Positions 35,070 through 44,800 of a stretch of 64,000 nt of DNA are shown in pieces. Below the pieces are notes generated by a model. That model made no database searches, was not told the DNA's origin, and saw only the letters and a program-made list of their open reading frames with translations. This stretch comes from Persicobacter sp. CCB-QB2 (GTDB taxonomy: Bacteria > Bacteroidota > Bacteroidia > Cytophagales > Cyclobacteriaceae). Both the position numbers and the translations under genes were made by a program. Location: assembly GCF_001274635.1 (NCBI RefSeq), contig NZ_LBGV01000001.1, positions 1,302,001 through 1,366,000 on the forward strand, given 5' to 3'. The stretch's first letter is position 1, and every line of letters starts with the position of its first letter.

Positions 35070-36491
35070 ATGAGTAAATCTGTAATTGCAATTTTTGACA
35101 TAGGTCGTACTTATAAAAAATTCTTTCTTTTTGACAGAAATTATGAGATCGTTCATGAGGAACTCACTCGTTTCGAAGACATAACGGATGAGGATGGGGA
35201 TGCTTGTGAAGATTTAAATTCAATTGTAGAGTGGGTAAAGAAAACCTTTAAGGATGCCATGAAGATGAAAGATTTTCAGATTCGAGCATTGAATTTTACC
35301 TCCTACGGTGCGAGCTGGGTTCATATCAATAAAGCAGGTAAGCCTGTCACCCCGGTGTATAGCTACTGGAAGCCGATTCCTAAACATATACAGGAACAAT
35401 TTTATAAAAAATACGGAGACGCTGACAAATTTGCTTTAGCGACCTCCTCTCCGCAACATGGCATGTTGAATGCCGGTATGCAATTATACTGGTTAAAGCA
35501 TGACAAGCCGGAGGTTTTCAAGAAGATCCACACTTCTCTGGGAATTCCACAATACCTTTCGTATGTGATTACCGGAAAAGCATTTTCTGAAATTACCCAT
35601 TTAGGATGTCATTCTTCTTTATGGGATTTTAAAAAGGATCGCTCACATGATTGGGTATATAAGGAAAAAATGTATTCCAAATTCCCTCCCATTGTGAATA
35701 CCACTTCTTCTGAAAAGATTTTTGTAAAAAACCGCGAAGTGAAAGTCGGTATTGGAATTATTGGCGGCGCGGCCTCTATGGTTCCCTACCAATTAGGTTT
35801 CGAACGTAACTATGTAGTTTTAACAACCGGTACCTGGAGTACTGCCACGAACCCTTCATTGGATGCCAAAATGACCCCCGAAGATATCTACAACGATAAC
35901 TTCGATCTTTTGAGCTTCCGTGGGGACGTTATGCGTACGGCCAGAATCTTTTTGGGAAGAGAGCACGAATTTCATTTGCAGCGTATTGCAAAGCATTTTG
36001 ATATTGATCGGACTTTCTATAAATCGGTAATGGCTGATGAGAGCGTAATTTCTGATCTGATCAACCGCCTGACACCGGAAAGAAGATTTTATCCGCAGTC
36101 TGCTTTGGGTAGTCGCTTCTCTCCGGAAGAGCCGGAACCCCTGAATGATCTATCGGCCTTTAGTTCTCCTCAGGAAGCTTACCACCAATTAATTTTGGAT
36201 TTATCCTGTCTGCAGGCCTCCTCTATCACCTCTGTGATTGGAGATACGGATGTAGGGAAAGTATTTATGGCAGGTGGATTCTCATACAATGAATCTTTCA
36301 AAAGAATTTTGCCGGCTATTTTGCCGGACATTCAGTTCTATACGAATGGCGTTCAAAGAGCCACTGCTTTGGGAGCCGCTTTAACACTTCACACCCATTG
36401 GAATAAGGAAACCAATTTGGATAACTTACTCCGTTTTGAAATGGTGGAAGAATTAAACATTCCGGATGTGGAAGGCCTAGAGCTGGTTTAA
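35070..36491 (+). CDS. FGGY-family carbohydrate kinase
   Basis: The 473-aa protein has the two FGGY actin-like ATPase lobes: IAIFDIGRTYKKFFLFD (phosphate 1), FTSYGASWVHI, SYWKPIPKH, the central LTTGTWSTATNP, and VFMAGGFSYNESF with LGAALTLHTHW near the end. It is closest in layout to rhamnulokinase or fuculokinase-type enzymes; the exact sugar is not determinable. A single-gene unit, it is followed by a strong UUCG terminator. Confidence 0.9.
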   Translation: MSKSVIAIFDIGRTYKKFFLFDRNYEIVHEELTRFEDITDEDGDACEDLNSIVEWVKKTFKDAMKMKDFQIRALNFTSYGASWVHINKAGKPVTPVYSYWKPIPKHIQEQFYKKYGDADKFALATSSPQHGMLNAGMQLYWLKHDKPEVFKKIHTSLGIPQYLSYVITGKAFSEITHLGCHSSLWDFKKDRSHDWVYKEKMYSKFPPIVNTTSSEKIFVKNREVKVGIGIIGGAASMVPYQLGFERNYVVLTTGTWSTATNPSLDAKMTPEDIYNDNFDLLSFRGDVMRTARIFLGREHEFHLQRIAKHFDIDRTFYKSVMADESVISDLINRLTPERRFYPQSALGSRFSPEEPEPLNDLSAFSSPQEAYHQLILDLSCLQASSITSVIGDTDVGKVFMAGGFSYNESFKRILPAILPDIQFYTNGVQRATALGAALTLHTHWNKETNLDNLLRFEMVEELNIPDVEGLELV

Positions 36492-36513
36492 AAAAACTCC
36501 AAAATGACATTTT

Positions 36514-36536
36514 AGCCCTTTCGAGGGCTTTTTTTA
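36514..36536 (+). terminator. Intrinsic terminator (UUCG tetraloop)
   Basis: AGCCCT (36514-36519), TTCG loop, AGGGCT (36524-36529), then seven T residues. It lies 23 bp after the FGGY kinase stop. Confidence 0.9.
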
Positions 36537-36590
36537 TCTACAAATTTTAATATTTAAATTCTAAATGTTATTATAAAACGCAATTTAGAT

Positions 36591-36598
36591 TAATTTTG
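36591..36598 (+). promoter_or_regulatory. Candidate Bacteroidota -7 box (TAATTTTG)
   Basis: TAATTTTG matches TAnnTTTG and lies 60 bp before the start of the receiver-kinase gene at 36659. No clear TTG -33 was found. Confidence 0.4.
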
Positions 36599-36658
36599 CA
36601 AAGCGATAATATCCGCCTTTTTTGAAATTCAACATCGCACTTATAACCAATACTATAT

Positions 36659-37768
36659 ATGCAGTCTGCTCAGTTCCATGCAAAAATTTTGATTGTCGAT
36701 GACATTCCAAAAAATATACAGGTAGCGGCAAATATCCTTAAACAGGAAAATTATAATATTACTTTTGCCAAAAGCGGCCCGCAGGCTTTGGAAAAAATTG
36801 AAAAAATAGAATTTGATTTAATTCTATTAGATGTCATGATGCCGGAGATGGATGGTTTTGAAGTCTGCCGAAGAATCAAAGAAGATCCTAAAAATCAGGG
36901 AATTCCAGTAATATTCCTGACGGCCAAAACTGAATCGGAGAGTATTGTCAAAGGTTTTGAAGTAGGTGGAATTGACTATGTCACCAAACCATTTAATGGC
37001 ATTGAGCTATTGGCCAGGGTACGTAATCATATTAATCTCCGAAATACTCAAAAAGAATTAGAAAAAGCCAATGCCACCAAAGACCGCATGTTCTCTATTA
37101 TCGGACATGACTTACGTGGCCCTATTGGCAATATTAAGTCCATTTTTTCGCTACTCACCGATAATCAAAAAAGCTTTGAGCCTAAACAGTTCAAAACCTT
37201 TTTGGACCTGGGAAGAGAGTCTGCGGAATCTACCTTTTCCTTATTGGAAAACTTATTAAACTGGGCCCGAAGCCAAAGAAACCAAATTCAATTCAACCCC
37301 AGAAAGGTCGATGTTTATCGCCTTACCCTGGAAATGATAAATTTAGTTTCGCTACAGGCCTCTCATAAAGATATTGAGCTGGTCAATGAAGTAGAGCCGC
37401 ACGCCATAGTTTATGCCGATGATGAAATGATTAAAACCATTATCAGAAATTTGTTATCGAATGCGATTAAATTTACTGACGATGGAGGAAAGATCATGAT
37501 CAGTGGTCAATCGGAAGGAGATTATTTCCATATGGCGGTCAGAGATACGGGCCAGGGAATGACAGAAGATGTAGTCCAGCAATTAGTGGAAGAAGATGGT
37601 TATACCACTTCAGGAACCGCAGGAGAAAAAGGTTCTGGCTTAGGCCTTTATCTTTTCAAAAAATTTGTCAAAATGCATGGGGGAAGTTTTGATATTCAAT
37701 CCGTTCCTGATCAGGGAAGTATTTTTTCTTTCAAAATCCCACTCCACCCTCCTCAAAAAACAAAGTAA
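36659..37768 (+). CDS. Response regulator-histidine kinase hybrid
   Basis: The 369-aa protein has an N-terminal receiver domain (about 8-125; phosphoacceptor Asp in LILLDVMMPEMDG, Lys in VTKPF), then a HisKA dimerisation helix with the phosphoacceptor His in FSIIGHDLRGPIGNI (about 147), and an ATPase domain (NLLSNAIKF, DTGQGM, GSGLGLYLF). It is soluble and cytoplasmic. The receiver-first order suggests it takes a signal from another kinase and passes it on, or is gated by phosphorylation. It is followed by a terminator. Confidence 0.92.
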   Translation: MQSAQFHAKILIVDDIPKNIQVAANILKQENYNITFAKSGPQALEKIEKIEFDLILLDVMMPEMDGFEVCRRIKEDPKNQGIPVIFLTAKTESESIVKGFEVGGIDYVTKPFNGIELLARVRNHINLRNTQKELEKANATKDRMFSIIGHDLRGPIGNIKSIFSLLTDNQKSFEPKQFKTFLDLGRESAESTFSLLENLLNWARSQRNQIQFNPRKVDVYRLTLEMINLVSLQASHKDIELVNEVEPHAIVYADDEMIKTIIRNLLSNAIKFTDDGGKIMISGQSEGDYFHMAVRDTGQGMTEDVVQQLVEEDGYTTSGTAGEKGSGLGLYLFKKFVKMHGGSFDIQSVPDQGSIFSFKIPLHPPQKTK

Positions 37769-37774
37769 TTTTTT

Positions 37775-37799
37775 AACCCGATCATGTGTCGGGTTTTTT
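37775..37799 (+). terminator. Intrinsic terminator
   Basis: AACCCGA (37775-37781) pairs with TCGGGTT (37789-37795), followed by a T-tract. Confidence 0.85.
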
Positions 37800-37937
37800 A
37801 TTGCCGAAAGATATTTTTTATGTTAAATAGACCTGCAGTATTTTCTCTCAATTTATATACAAGTATACAACACTGGGAATTTCAAAAGCAAATATGAGAG
37901 CACCTACCCTCAACTTCCCCCAATTTACCAGCGACCT

Positions 37938-38158
37938 TAAACCAGAATATTCCTACTTAAACCCTCGTTTTCCCATAAGACGGGAAAAATGAAGTAATTT
38001 TTCCTATTTCGATTTTTTCCCAAGCAGGCAGATGAATGTGGAGAACGCAAGCTTACCCCAATTTTGATGATTAACATATCAATAAACACCACCTTATCAG
38101 ATTGAAAATAGCCGATTTAAGCATGAATACAGAATTAAGAGTTGTATAACTCAGGTTA
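37938..38158 (+). repeat. MITE-like interspersed repeat, copy C (diverged)
   Basis: The segment shares the core (GGGAAAAATGAAGTAATTT, TTTCGATTTTTTCCCAA, CAGATGAATG, GCAAGCTT) with copies A and B. Its ends (TAAACCAGAATATTCCTAC and TATAACTCAGGTTA) are diverged versions of the inverted ends. It fills the 456-bp gap between the receiver-kinase terminator and the TPR-gene terminator. Confidence 0.65.
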
Positions 38159-38173
38159 AGTCGACTATATGAA

Positions 38174-38204
38174 CAAAAAAAGCCGCTAAAAGCGGCTTTT
38201 CCAT
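38174..38204. terminator. Bidirectional intrinsic terminator
   Basis: AGCCGCT (38181-38187), AAA loop, AGCGGCT (38191-38197), with an A-run before and a T-run after. It serves the leftward TPR gene that ends at 38225. Confidence 0.85.
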
Positions 38205-38224
38205 TTTTTCATACTTGTTATTCC

Positions 38225-39448
38225 TTATTCAGGAAGAGACTCTAGTTGTGTTTGAATCTCCGCAGCTTTTTCTTTCTCACCAATTTTCAAGTAAGTACCT
38301 GCCAAAGTTTCCAACAACATACGATCTTCCGGCTTCAACTCACGTGCCTTTTCGAAATATGGAATAGACTCACGGAATTGTTGTTTTGCCTTGTTTTCTA
38401 CTTCTTCACCGCGCTTACGGTACTCTTCCATAGACATATCATTTGCCTCATTCCAAGTTGCCGCAGCAGTGTTGTAGTAATTTACGGCGATATTAAATAC
38501 CGCATCATAATAATCAGGCTTGATTTCTACTGCACTTTCGTAAGCTTTCAATGCACTAGCAGAGTATTCAGCCATTTTCTCAGCATCTTCTGCTTTTTTA
38601 GCACCTGCCGCTAGTTGATCATAAACATAGCCCAAATCGTAATAAAGGATTTCACTGTTTGGGTTAGCATCGATTTCCTTCTGAATTTTTGCAATAGCCT
38701 CCTCTGGCTGATCCAATTTCAAGTAAAGACCTACCATTTCCTGGATAAGGTTTTTATCCATTGGGTAGTATTTACGAGCATCATTTACCGCTGCTAAAGC
38801 CGCCTGATTATCTTCCTTGAAAGTTCTCTCAAGCAAAATAACTTGCTGATAATAAATCATATCAGCCGTATCATTCAATGCTTCTTTTGCTTCTACATAA
38901 CCTTTGAAGTTATCCAAAGATTCTTGCTGCATTTCTGCCTGAGATGCAGCAATTGCAGTATACAAATAATTAGTCGTATCTGATTTTACGATTTTAGCCT
39001 GGTTGAAATACTTCACCGCATTTTCGTAATCCGCTTCGCCATAAGCACCAGCACCTTTGTTGAACAAATCTCCCCAAAGGCCTTCAATTTGCTGACCAGC
39101 CATGATATAGTTAGGAGAAGTTTCTTTCTCTAAGCTTTCAACTTTATGGAAAGCAGCAATCGCTTCTTTCAAAGCCGCCTCATCCAAATTTGTAGAATCT
39201 GCAGTAGCTACCGCTGCGTAAATTTTACCTTTGATAAAGTAATCTTTTCCTTTAGGGGCTTTTTTTGCTTTTTCTTTCGCCAACTCATTCATGTAATTGA
39301 TAGCGTTATCAATTTCAGTCTTAGCCTGGTCAAGCTCACCCTTAGTCAAATAGCCTTCTGCTTTTGTCGAAGAACCTTTTGTTACTTGCGCAAATGACAT
39401 TGTAGCTGCAGTAGCTACCATCAATGCGGTTACAAATAGTCGTTTCAT
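38225..39448 (-). CDS. Secreted TPR-repeat protein
   Basis: The 407-aa product has a Sec signal peptide (MKRLFVTALMVATAATMSFAQ, cleavage after Ala20). The rest consists of tetratricopeptide-like helical pairs (KYFNQAKIVKSDTTNYLYTA, AIAKIQKEIDANPNSEILYY, AYESAVEIKPDYYDAVFNI, YFEKARELKPEDRMLLETLAGTY). It is a periplasmic or outer-membrane scaffold of unknown partner. It begins 35 bp after the gyrA stop and is probably cotranscribed; similar gyrA-TPR pairing seems to be common in Cytophagales. A terminator follows. Confidence 0.87.
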   Translation of the reverse strand: MKRLFVTALMVATAATMSFAQVTKGSSTKAEGYLTKGELDQAKTEIDNAINYMNELAKEKAKKAPKGKDYFIKGKIYAAVATADSTNLDEAALKEAIAAFHKVESLEKETSPNYIMAGQQIEGLWGDLFNKGAGAYGEADYENAVKYFNQAKIVKSDTTNYLYTAIAASQAEMQQESLDNFKGYVEAKEALNDTADMIYYQQVILLERTFKEDNQAALAAVNDARKYYPMDKNLIQEMVGLYLKLDQPEEAIAKIQKEIDANPNSEILYYDLGYVYDQLAAGAKKAEDAEKMAEYSASALKAYESAVEIKPDYYDAVFNIAVNYYNTAAATWNEANDMSMEEYRKRGEEVENKAKQQFRESIPYFEKARELKPEDRMLLETLAGTYLKIGEKEKAAEIQTQLESLPE

Positions 39449-39483
39449 AACGTGATTTTGATAAATGATATAATAATCAGTTT

Positions 39484-42051
39484 TTAATTTTCTTCTGTTT
39501 CCGAATTTTCGTCGGTATTGTCTACCGCTTCATTCGATTCATTACCTTCTGCAGTTTCGGCAGGAAGTTCCACTTCTACATTTTCCGAGTCTACCACTGC
39601 TTCCAACTGCTGTACGCGCTCAATGGAGGCAATTTCATCTCCTTCCTGAAGACGGATCAATTTCACGCCCTGTGTAGCACGGCCCATCACTCTCAAGCCA
39701 TCCACTGACATACGGATAGTAATACCGGATTTGGTGATGATCATCAAATCATCCGTATCCACTACCTCATTCAAGGCGACAAGCTTTCCGGTTTTTTCCG
39801 TGATGTTCATCGCACGAACACCTTTTCCACCACGCTTGGTAATTCGGTAATCACTCATGAGCGAACGCTTACCAAAACCGTTTTCTGAAACCACCAAAAT
39901 ATTGGCTTCCTCTTCAGAATTAACGGCCACCATTCCGATTACCTCATCCTGATCATCCGCTAAAGTTACCCCGCGAACACCCGTTGCGGTACGACCCATA
40001 GCACGAACATCCTCTTCATTGAATCGGATTGCCTGTCCGGCTTTGGTACCCAACATGATGAAGTCATTACCGGAAGTCAAGGCAACATCCAAAAGGCGAT
40101 CACCTTCATTAATAGAAATTGCATTAATACCTCCCTGACGTGGACGCGAGTAAGCACTCAAAATGGTTTTCTTCACTACCCCTTTGGTAGTCACCATCAT
40201 CAGGTAATTGTTATTCACATAATCCTCATCACGAAGATCTTTCACATTTACAATAGAGCGGATTTTATCCCCCTGCTCAATATTGATCAGGTTCTGAATC
40301 GCACGACCTTTAGCAGTCTTGGATCCTTCCGGAACTTCGTATACACGTTTCCAGAATACGCGTCCCATCTCTGTGAAAATCAACAGGAAGTTGTGAGCGG
40401 AAGCTACGAACATCAATTCAGTGAAATCATCTTCCTTAGAAGAAGCGCCACGTGAACCTACACCGCCACGTCCCTGTGTTCTGTACTCAGACAATAAGGT
40501 ACGTTTAATATAACCCTCATGAGAAACGGTAATCACCATTTCCTCATTTGGAATGAAGTCTTCTACATCAAAGTCATCAGCAGAGTGAACAATCTCGGTA
40601 CGGCGATCATCACCGAACTTCTCTCTTACCTCTTCTAATTCTTCCTTGATGATGTCCATTCTCATTTCCTCACTATTCAAAATAGCATTCAAATGATCAA
40701 TCAACTTCTTCAATTCCGCATATTCGTTTTGGATTTTCTCGCGCTCCATGCCCGTCAAACGCTGCAGACGCATATCCAAAATGGCTTTCGCCTGAATCTC
40801 CGATAGGGCAAATTTCTCGATCAAAGAGTTTTTCGCCAATTCCGGATCACGGGAAGCACGAATCAACGCAATGACCTCATCCAGATTATCCAAAGCAATC
40901 AGATAACCTTCCAAAATATGGGCACGTTTTTCCGCTTCCGCCAATTCGTATTGGGTACGACGTACCACTACTTCATGACGGTGCTCCACATAGTATTTTA
41001 TGATTTCTTTCAGGTTCAAAGTACGTGGACGACCTTTTACCAGCGCTACGTTATTTACCCCAAAAGAAGACTGTAAAGCAGTATATTTGAAAAGATTATT
41101 CAATACGATATTCCCTACCGCATCTTTCTTCAATTCATAAACAATGCGCAAACCTTTACGGTCAGACTCATCGCGAATATCAGAAATACCTTCAATTTTC
41201 TTTTCATTGACCAAACCTGCGGTTTTCTCAATCATTGCCGCCTTATTCACCATATAAGGAATCTCGGTTACAATGATTTGTTCTCTACCGGTTTTGGTGG
41301 TTTCGATCGTTGCCTTGGCTCTCATCACCACTCGGCCCCTGCCCGTTTCAAAGGCAGACTTAACCCCCTGGAAACCATAAATCACACCACCTGTCGGGAA
41401 ATCCGGGGCGGTAATATGATTCATCAATTCCGGAATAGTGATGTCATTATTATCAATATAGGCAATGGTACCATTCACTACCTCCGTCAGGTTATGCGGT
41501 GGCATATTGGTGGCCATACCTACGGCAATACCGGAAGCACCATTAATCAATAAGTTGGGTAATCTTGCTGGCAATACTTCCGGCTCTTTCAAAGAGTCAT
41601 CGAAGTTGGGCTGAAAGTCTACCGTACTTTTATTGATATCAGACAATAACTCGTCGGAAATTCTTTTAAGGCGAGCCTCCGTATAACGCATTGCTGCAGG
41701 AGAATCACCGTCAATAGAACCGAAGTTACCTTGTCCATCTACCAAAGGATAACGTAAGGACCAGTCCTGAGCCATACGCACCATCGTATCATAAACAGAA
41801 GAATCTCCGTGTGGGTGGTACTTACCCAACACTTCCCCGACAATACGAGCAGATTTTTTGTAAGATTTATTATATGTGACTCCTAAGTCCAACATCCCGT
41901 ACAGCACGCGGCGGTGTACAGGCTTCAAACCATCCCTAACATCAGGAAGCGCACGAGATACAATTACCGACATCGAATAATCGATGTAGGCACCTCTCAT
42001 TTCATCTTCTATGTTAATCGGAATGATATTTTCATTCTCTCCTTTTGCCAT
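39484..42051 (-). CDS. gyrA: DNA gyrase subunit A
   Basis: The 855-aa protein is GyrA. It has [15 protein letters not shown], the quinolone region [17 protein letters not shown] with Ser84 and Asp88 (equal to E. coli Ser83 and Asp87, the susceptible state), catalytic Tyr123 in [10 protein letters not shown], and the C-terminal wrapping domain with the GyrA box QGRGGVG in place of the usual QRRGGKG. The acidic tail ([19 protein letters not shown]) is normal for the phylum. With GyrB it introduces negative supercoils. It is followed by the TPR gene. Confidence 0.97.
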   Translation of the reverse strand: MAKGENENIIPINIEDEMRGAYIDYSMSVIVSRALPDVRDGLKPVHRRVLYGMLDLGVTYNKSYKKSARIVGEVLGKYHPHGDSSVYDTMVRMAQDWSLRYPLVDGQGNFGSIDGDSPAAMRYTEARLKRISDELLSDINKSTVDFQPNFDDSLKEPEVLPARLPNLLINGASGIAVGMATNMPPHNLTEVVNGTIAYIDNNDITIPELMNHITAPDFPTGGVIYGFQGVKSAFETGRGRVVMRAKATIETTKTGREQIIVTEIPYMVNKAAMIEKTAGLVNEKKIEGISDIRDESDRKGLRIVYELKKDAVGNIVLNNLFKYTALQSSFGVNNVALVKGRPRTLNLKEIIKYYVEHRHEVVVRRTQYELAEAEKRAHILEGYLIALDNLDEVIALIRASRDPELAKNSLIEKFALSEIQAKAILDMRLQRLTGMEREKIQNEYAELKKLIDHLNAILNSEEMRMDIIKEELEEVREKFGDDRRTEIVHSADDFDVEDFIPNEEMVITVSHEGYIKRTLLSEYRTQGRGGVGSRGASSKEDDFTELMFVASAHNFLLIFTEMGRVFWKRVYEVPEGSKTAKGRAIQNLINIEQGDKIRSIVNVKDLRDEDYVNNNYLMMVTTKGVVKKTILSAYSRPRQGGINAISINEGDRLLDVALTSGNDFIMLGTKAGQAIRFNEEDVRAMGRTATGVRGVTLADDQDEVIGMVAVNSEEEANILVVSENGFGKRSLMSDYRITKRGGKGVRAMNITEKTGKLVALNEVVDTDDLMIITKSGITIRMSVDGLRVMGRATQGVKLIRLQEGDEIASIERVQQLEAVVDSENVEVELPAETAEGNESNEAVDNTDENSETEEN

Positions 42052-42449
42052 ATTGTTTTTAAAAGGTTTGCCCTAAAAAGTACATCCGGGCATATTCTTA
42101 AAAATATTTCTAATTCATTTAAGCTTTGACAAAAATAACAGATTTCAGCTGTATTGCACTATACTCAGGGAGCCTTTTAACGTTTTTTAGCTAAAAAATG
42201 AGCAACTAATCCCCTATTTGATTAAGCAAATTCAATTTAAAGCATTTTAGCGCCCTTCTAAGCTTATAAAGTAAAAATTAGACGATAGATTATGTTAAAT
42301 AAGGAGCTGAATTACCTTTGTACTGATTGTAGGTTTCAACATTATTTACCCGCCAAACTTAGGGTTGAATTCTGTAGAAAATCTGTAGAATTTCAGGATT
42401 TTTTAATAATGATAAACAAAAAAGGAGCCTATTTTCTCCACAAACATTA
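42052..42449. other. Upstream region of gyrA
   Basis: About 400 bp without a supported gene. A CAAAAATA at 42130-42137 (TATTTTTG on the minus strand) could be the gyrA -7 box, but no -33 partner was found. Confidence 0.4.
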
Positions 42450-43628
42450 CTACTCACTGGTACCTTTGGAGTTATCTCCTCCAGCGGAATTACCAGCTGG
42501 CTTTGGAGTCGCTTTACCACCCTTGCCTTTCTTCAGGTTTTTACGCTTCCAACGCAATTTCTGATAGGTTTGGGGAATTTGGCCGATTTGAGGATTCTGA
42601 GGATAGAAAATCGGCTGACCGCGAAATTCCCGGTCTCCATGCTGATGCTTTTGCTGGGTTTCACAATTTCGGATCGGACAACGACGAATCTCAGGTATGG
42701 TAAAACTCAAGCCAAAAGTAACCTTAAGACTATTTTGATTGGTCTTAATGGCAGAAGTTGCCCCGGGAATAGTAGTGGAATAGCCTCGGATTTCATAAGA
42801 CGGACGAATAAAAACCCGAAAGTATTCCGACACATGAAAATACATCGGCAGCGCCAACTGAATATCTACCGTCGGCTTTTGAACATTCTTGTCATATGCA
42901 CTCCCCAGGCTGTATTTGCCAATACCTAATTCAGCAACATAACTCCAGCCCATAAACTGGAAAAACTCATAGCCTACCAATAGATTATATTTGAAATTCC
43001 ATGTAGAGAAATCATCCACATAACTTCCAATGAGGCCATTATAAGAGTTATAGGGGTTTAGATAATCAAACTTATGGTGTTCTGCCTCAAAGCCAAAACC
43101 CACTCTAAACTTTTTATAATTAAAGAAAATGGACATATGGATCGGTATGACTCTCGCCCTACCACGATACCCTAATTCCGGAAAATCCTGATTGGAATAA
43201 TGAGAAACCGTATTGGCCGAATCCAATATCCCATCATCAACACCTCCGCCCGGAGGAATTGGATTAGGGATATCTGGAAAATCCCCTCCATTACCACCAC
43301 CTCCGGTAATGCTTACAGCCTCTGGCCTTGTCAACCAGTTTCGATAAGCCACCGTATCCATGGAGCCGTTTTCCTGAGGAATGCCAATTAACAAATCATC
43401 TCCCCGGTAATACAGATCAAATCCTGACAAATCCTGATTGTAAAAGGATTGTCCCGTTCCCACTCCGGCATCGAAGGAAAACATATTCAGCACTCTGCGC
43501 ACCGGACTGTATTTAATGGCAGGTCGGGTGGCATAAACATCGGATAAATTGAACTGAGCAAAAGCAGGAAGTGCCCACAAATAACCTATCACGAAGGCTC
43601 CAAAATATTTCAAGACGGATCTCTTCAT
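42450..43628 (-). CDS. Outer-membrane beta-barrel-type protein of unknown function
   Basis: I do not recognise a named family. The 392-aa product has a Sec signal peptide (MKRSVLKYFGAFVIGY, cleavage near AFAQ/F). The mature part alternates aromatic and polar residues in strand-like segments (FRVGFGFEAEHH, FNLLVGYEFF, YFRVFIRPSYEIRGY, LKVTFGLSFTIP) that end in an aromatic, as in outer-membrane barrels. A Gly-rich loop (about 110-128) and a basic low-complexity tail (LKKGKGGKATPKPAGNSAGG) follow. A CPIRNC segment near 322 may pair cysteines. It is 3 bp behind the FKBP-like lipoprotein gene, so the pair is one operon. Confidence 0.7.
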   Translation of the reverse strand: MKRSVLKYFGAFVIGYLWALPAFAQFNLSDVYATRPAIKYSPVRRVLNMFSFDAGVGTGQSFYNQDLSGFDLYYRGDDLLIGIPQENGSMDTVAYRNWLTRPEAVSITGGGGNGGDFPDIPNPIPPGGGVDDGILDSANTVSHYSNQDFPELGYRGRARVIPIHMSIFFNYKKFRVGFGFEAEHHKFDYLNPYNSYNGLIGSYVDDFSTWNFKYNLLVGYEFFQFMGWSYVAELGIGKYSLGSAYDKNVQKPTVDIQLALPMYFHVSEYFRVFIRPSYEIRGYSTTIPGATSAIKTNQNSLKVTFGLSFTIPEIRRCPIRNCETQQKHQHGDREFRGQPIFYPQNPQIGQIPQTYQKLRWKRKNLKKGKGGKATPKPAGNSAGGDNSKGTSE

Positions 43629-43631
43629 GTT

Positions 43632-44606
43632 CTAATTATTTGCAGGTGGATTTGCCTTCACATACTCTTCAATGGTAAAAAGAGCGGTGGCAAATGGTAA
43701 GACATTCACAAAAGCAGGTGCGATAATGCCATCCTCCGCACATTGTGCTCTTAAAAAAGAGGGAACAACCGTGACACTCGCATCATAAGCCATGGAACTG
43801 GCCATGGTCAGGTAGCCTGTTTTGTTGTATTGCATTTTTGGAAAGGCATGAATAAAACCTTCAATATAATTGTTTCGCTCATCACCGGCACCATAGTAAT
43901 AAAGGGTGCTGTCCGTAAAAGCGGTATATTGGGATTGGTCTAAATTTTTAAAATCCATATCCCCACGAAGCCTCCCATAGACCGATGGAGCAGAAACACC
44001 AAGTGGATCTTTCACATAATAGACTCCCCGACCTAAATCTTCTACCTCTAAATTTTGTCCAGAATTATCAGAAGCGATGACTTCATTTGCTAATTGCTCT
44101 GCCTCGGCAAATTCCCTGGCTTCCCAGGCCGCTGGTGTAAAAACCGTAAGCACTTCTACATCTATCCGGAGATGAGTATCAGAAGGTAATAAATCAAAAG
44201 CATAAGATTTCCAGGCCAAAGAAGATGGTACTAAAAAACGAACGGACTGCCCTTGATTTAGACCAACCATGGCAGTATCCAAGGATCGAGGCAATAAAGC
44301 TTCCGATAAACTTCGAAAACGCTGTACCGCATTATCAATTTCCTGATCCTCTAAATTATACACCACCATACGAGCTTCTACCACCATTCCTGATGAAATC
44401 GTTCCTAAATCAGGGTCACCTGTTGTCTCTTCATATTTATAAGAACCGTTTGGCTGTTTTTCATAGGGTAAATTACTCCCCGCCACATAGTCTTCCAAAC
44501 TAATCGACACGACATTCTCCCGCTCTACCATGGGAGCTTTGCAGGCCTGAAAGAACATAAACAATGCTAAAATAATAGCAGAGAAAAGTAGTTTGGATTG
44601 CATCAT
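43632..44606 (-). CDS. FKBP-like lipoprotein (tandem degenerate domains)
   Basis: The product of about 324 aa has a lipoprotein signal (LLFSAIILALFMFFQAC; Cys at about 22). Two regions resemble FKBP peptidyl-prolyl isomerases without strict catalytic residues. The first is about 65-155 (GMVVEARMVVYNLEDQEIDN, LPRSLDTAMVGLNQGQSVRFLVPSSLAW, THLRIDVEVL). The second, about 190-310, is more diverged. I chose ATG at 44606; a GTG at 44633 would add an unlikely extension. It precedes an outer-membrane-type gene and may help fold or insert it. Gliding protein GldI is a related FKBP-type lipoprotein, but I cannot equate them. Confidence 0.65.
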   Translation of the reverse strand: MMQSKLLFSAIILALFMFFQACKAPMVERENVVSISLEDYVAGSNLPYEKQPNGSYKYEETTGDPDLGTISSGMVVEARMVVYNLEDQEIDNAVQRFRSLSEALLPRSLDTAMVGLNQGQSVRFLVPSSLAWKSYAFDLLPSDTHLRIDVEVLTVFTPAAWEAREFAEAEQLANEVIASDNSGQNLEVEDLGRGVYYVKDPLGVSAPSVYGRLRGDMDFKNLDQSQYTAFTDSTLYYYGAGDERNNYIEGFIHAFPKMQYNKTGYLTMASSMAYDASVTVVPSFLRAQCAEDGIIAPAFVNVLPFATALFTIEEYVKANPPANN

Positions 44607-44739
44607 AACACAAAAGGCCAATAGCCTGAGCACTATTCGCCGTATACACCTGTTTTCCTAATTAACGTTCAAAATTGCCTATATTCTTCAAAAATCAAAG
44701 ATATTTTATGATAATTATGGAAAATACTTACATAAAAAA

Positions 44740-44773
44740 ACACCCTCAAATTCTACCAGGAATTCAAGGGTGT
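44740..44773. terminator. Intrinsic terminator
   Basis: ACACCCT and AGGGTGT pair around an extended stem (AATTC / GAATT). A seven-A tract at 44734-44740 gives a T-run on the minus strand, ending the leftward receiver-Crp gene (stop at 44801). Confidence 0.8.
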
Positions 44774-44800
44774 CTTTACTATAAGAATAACAGTTATTTA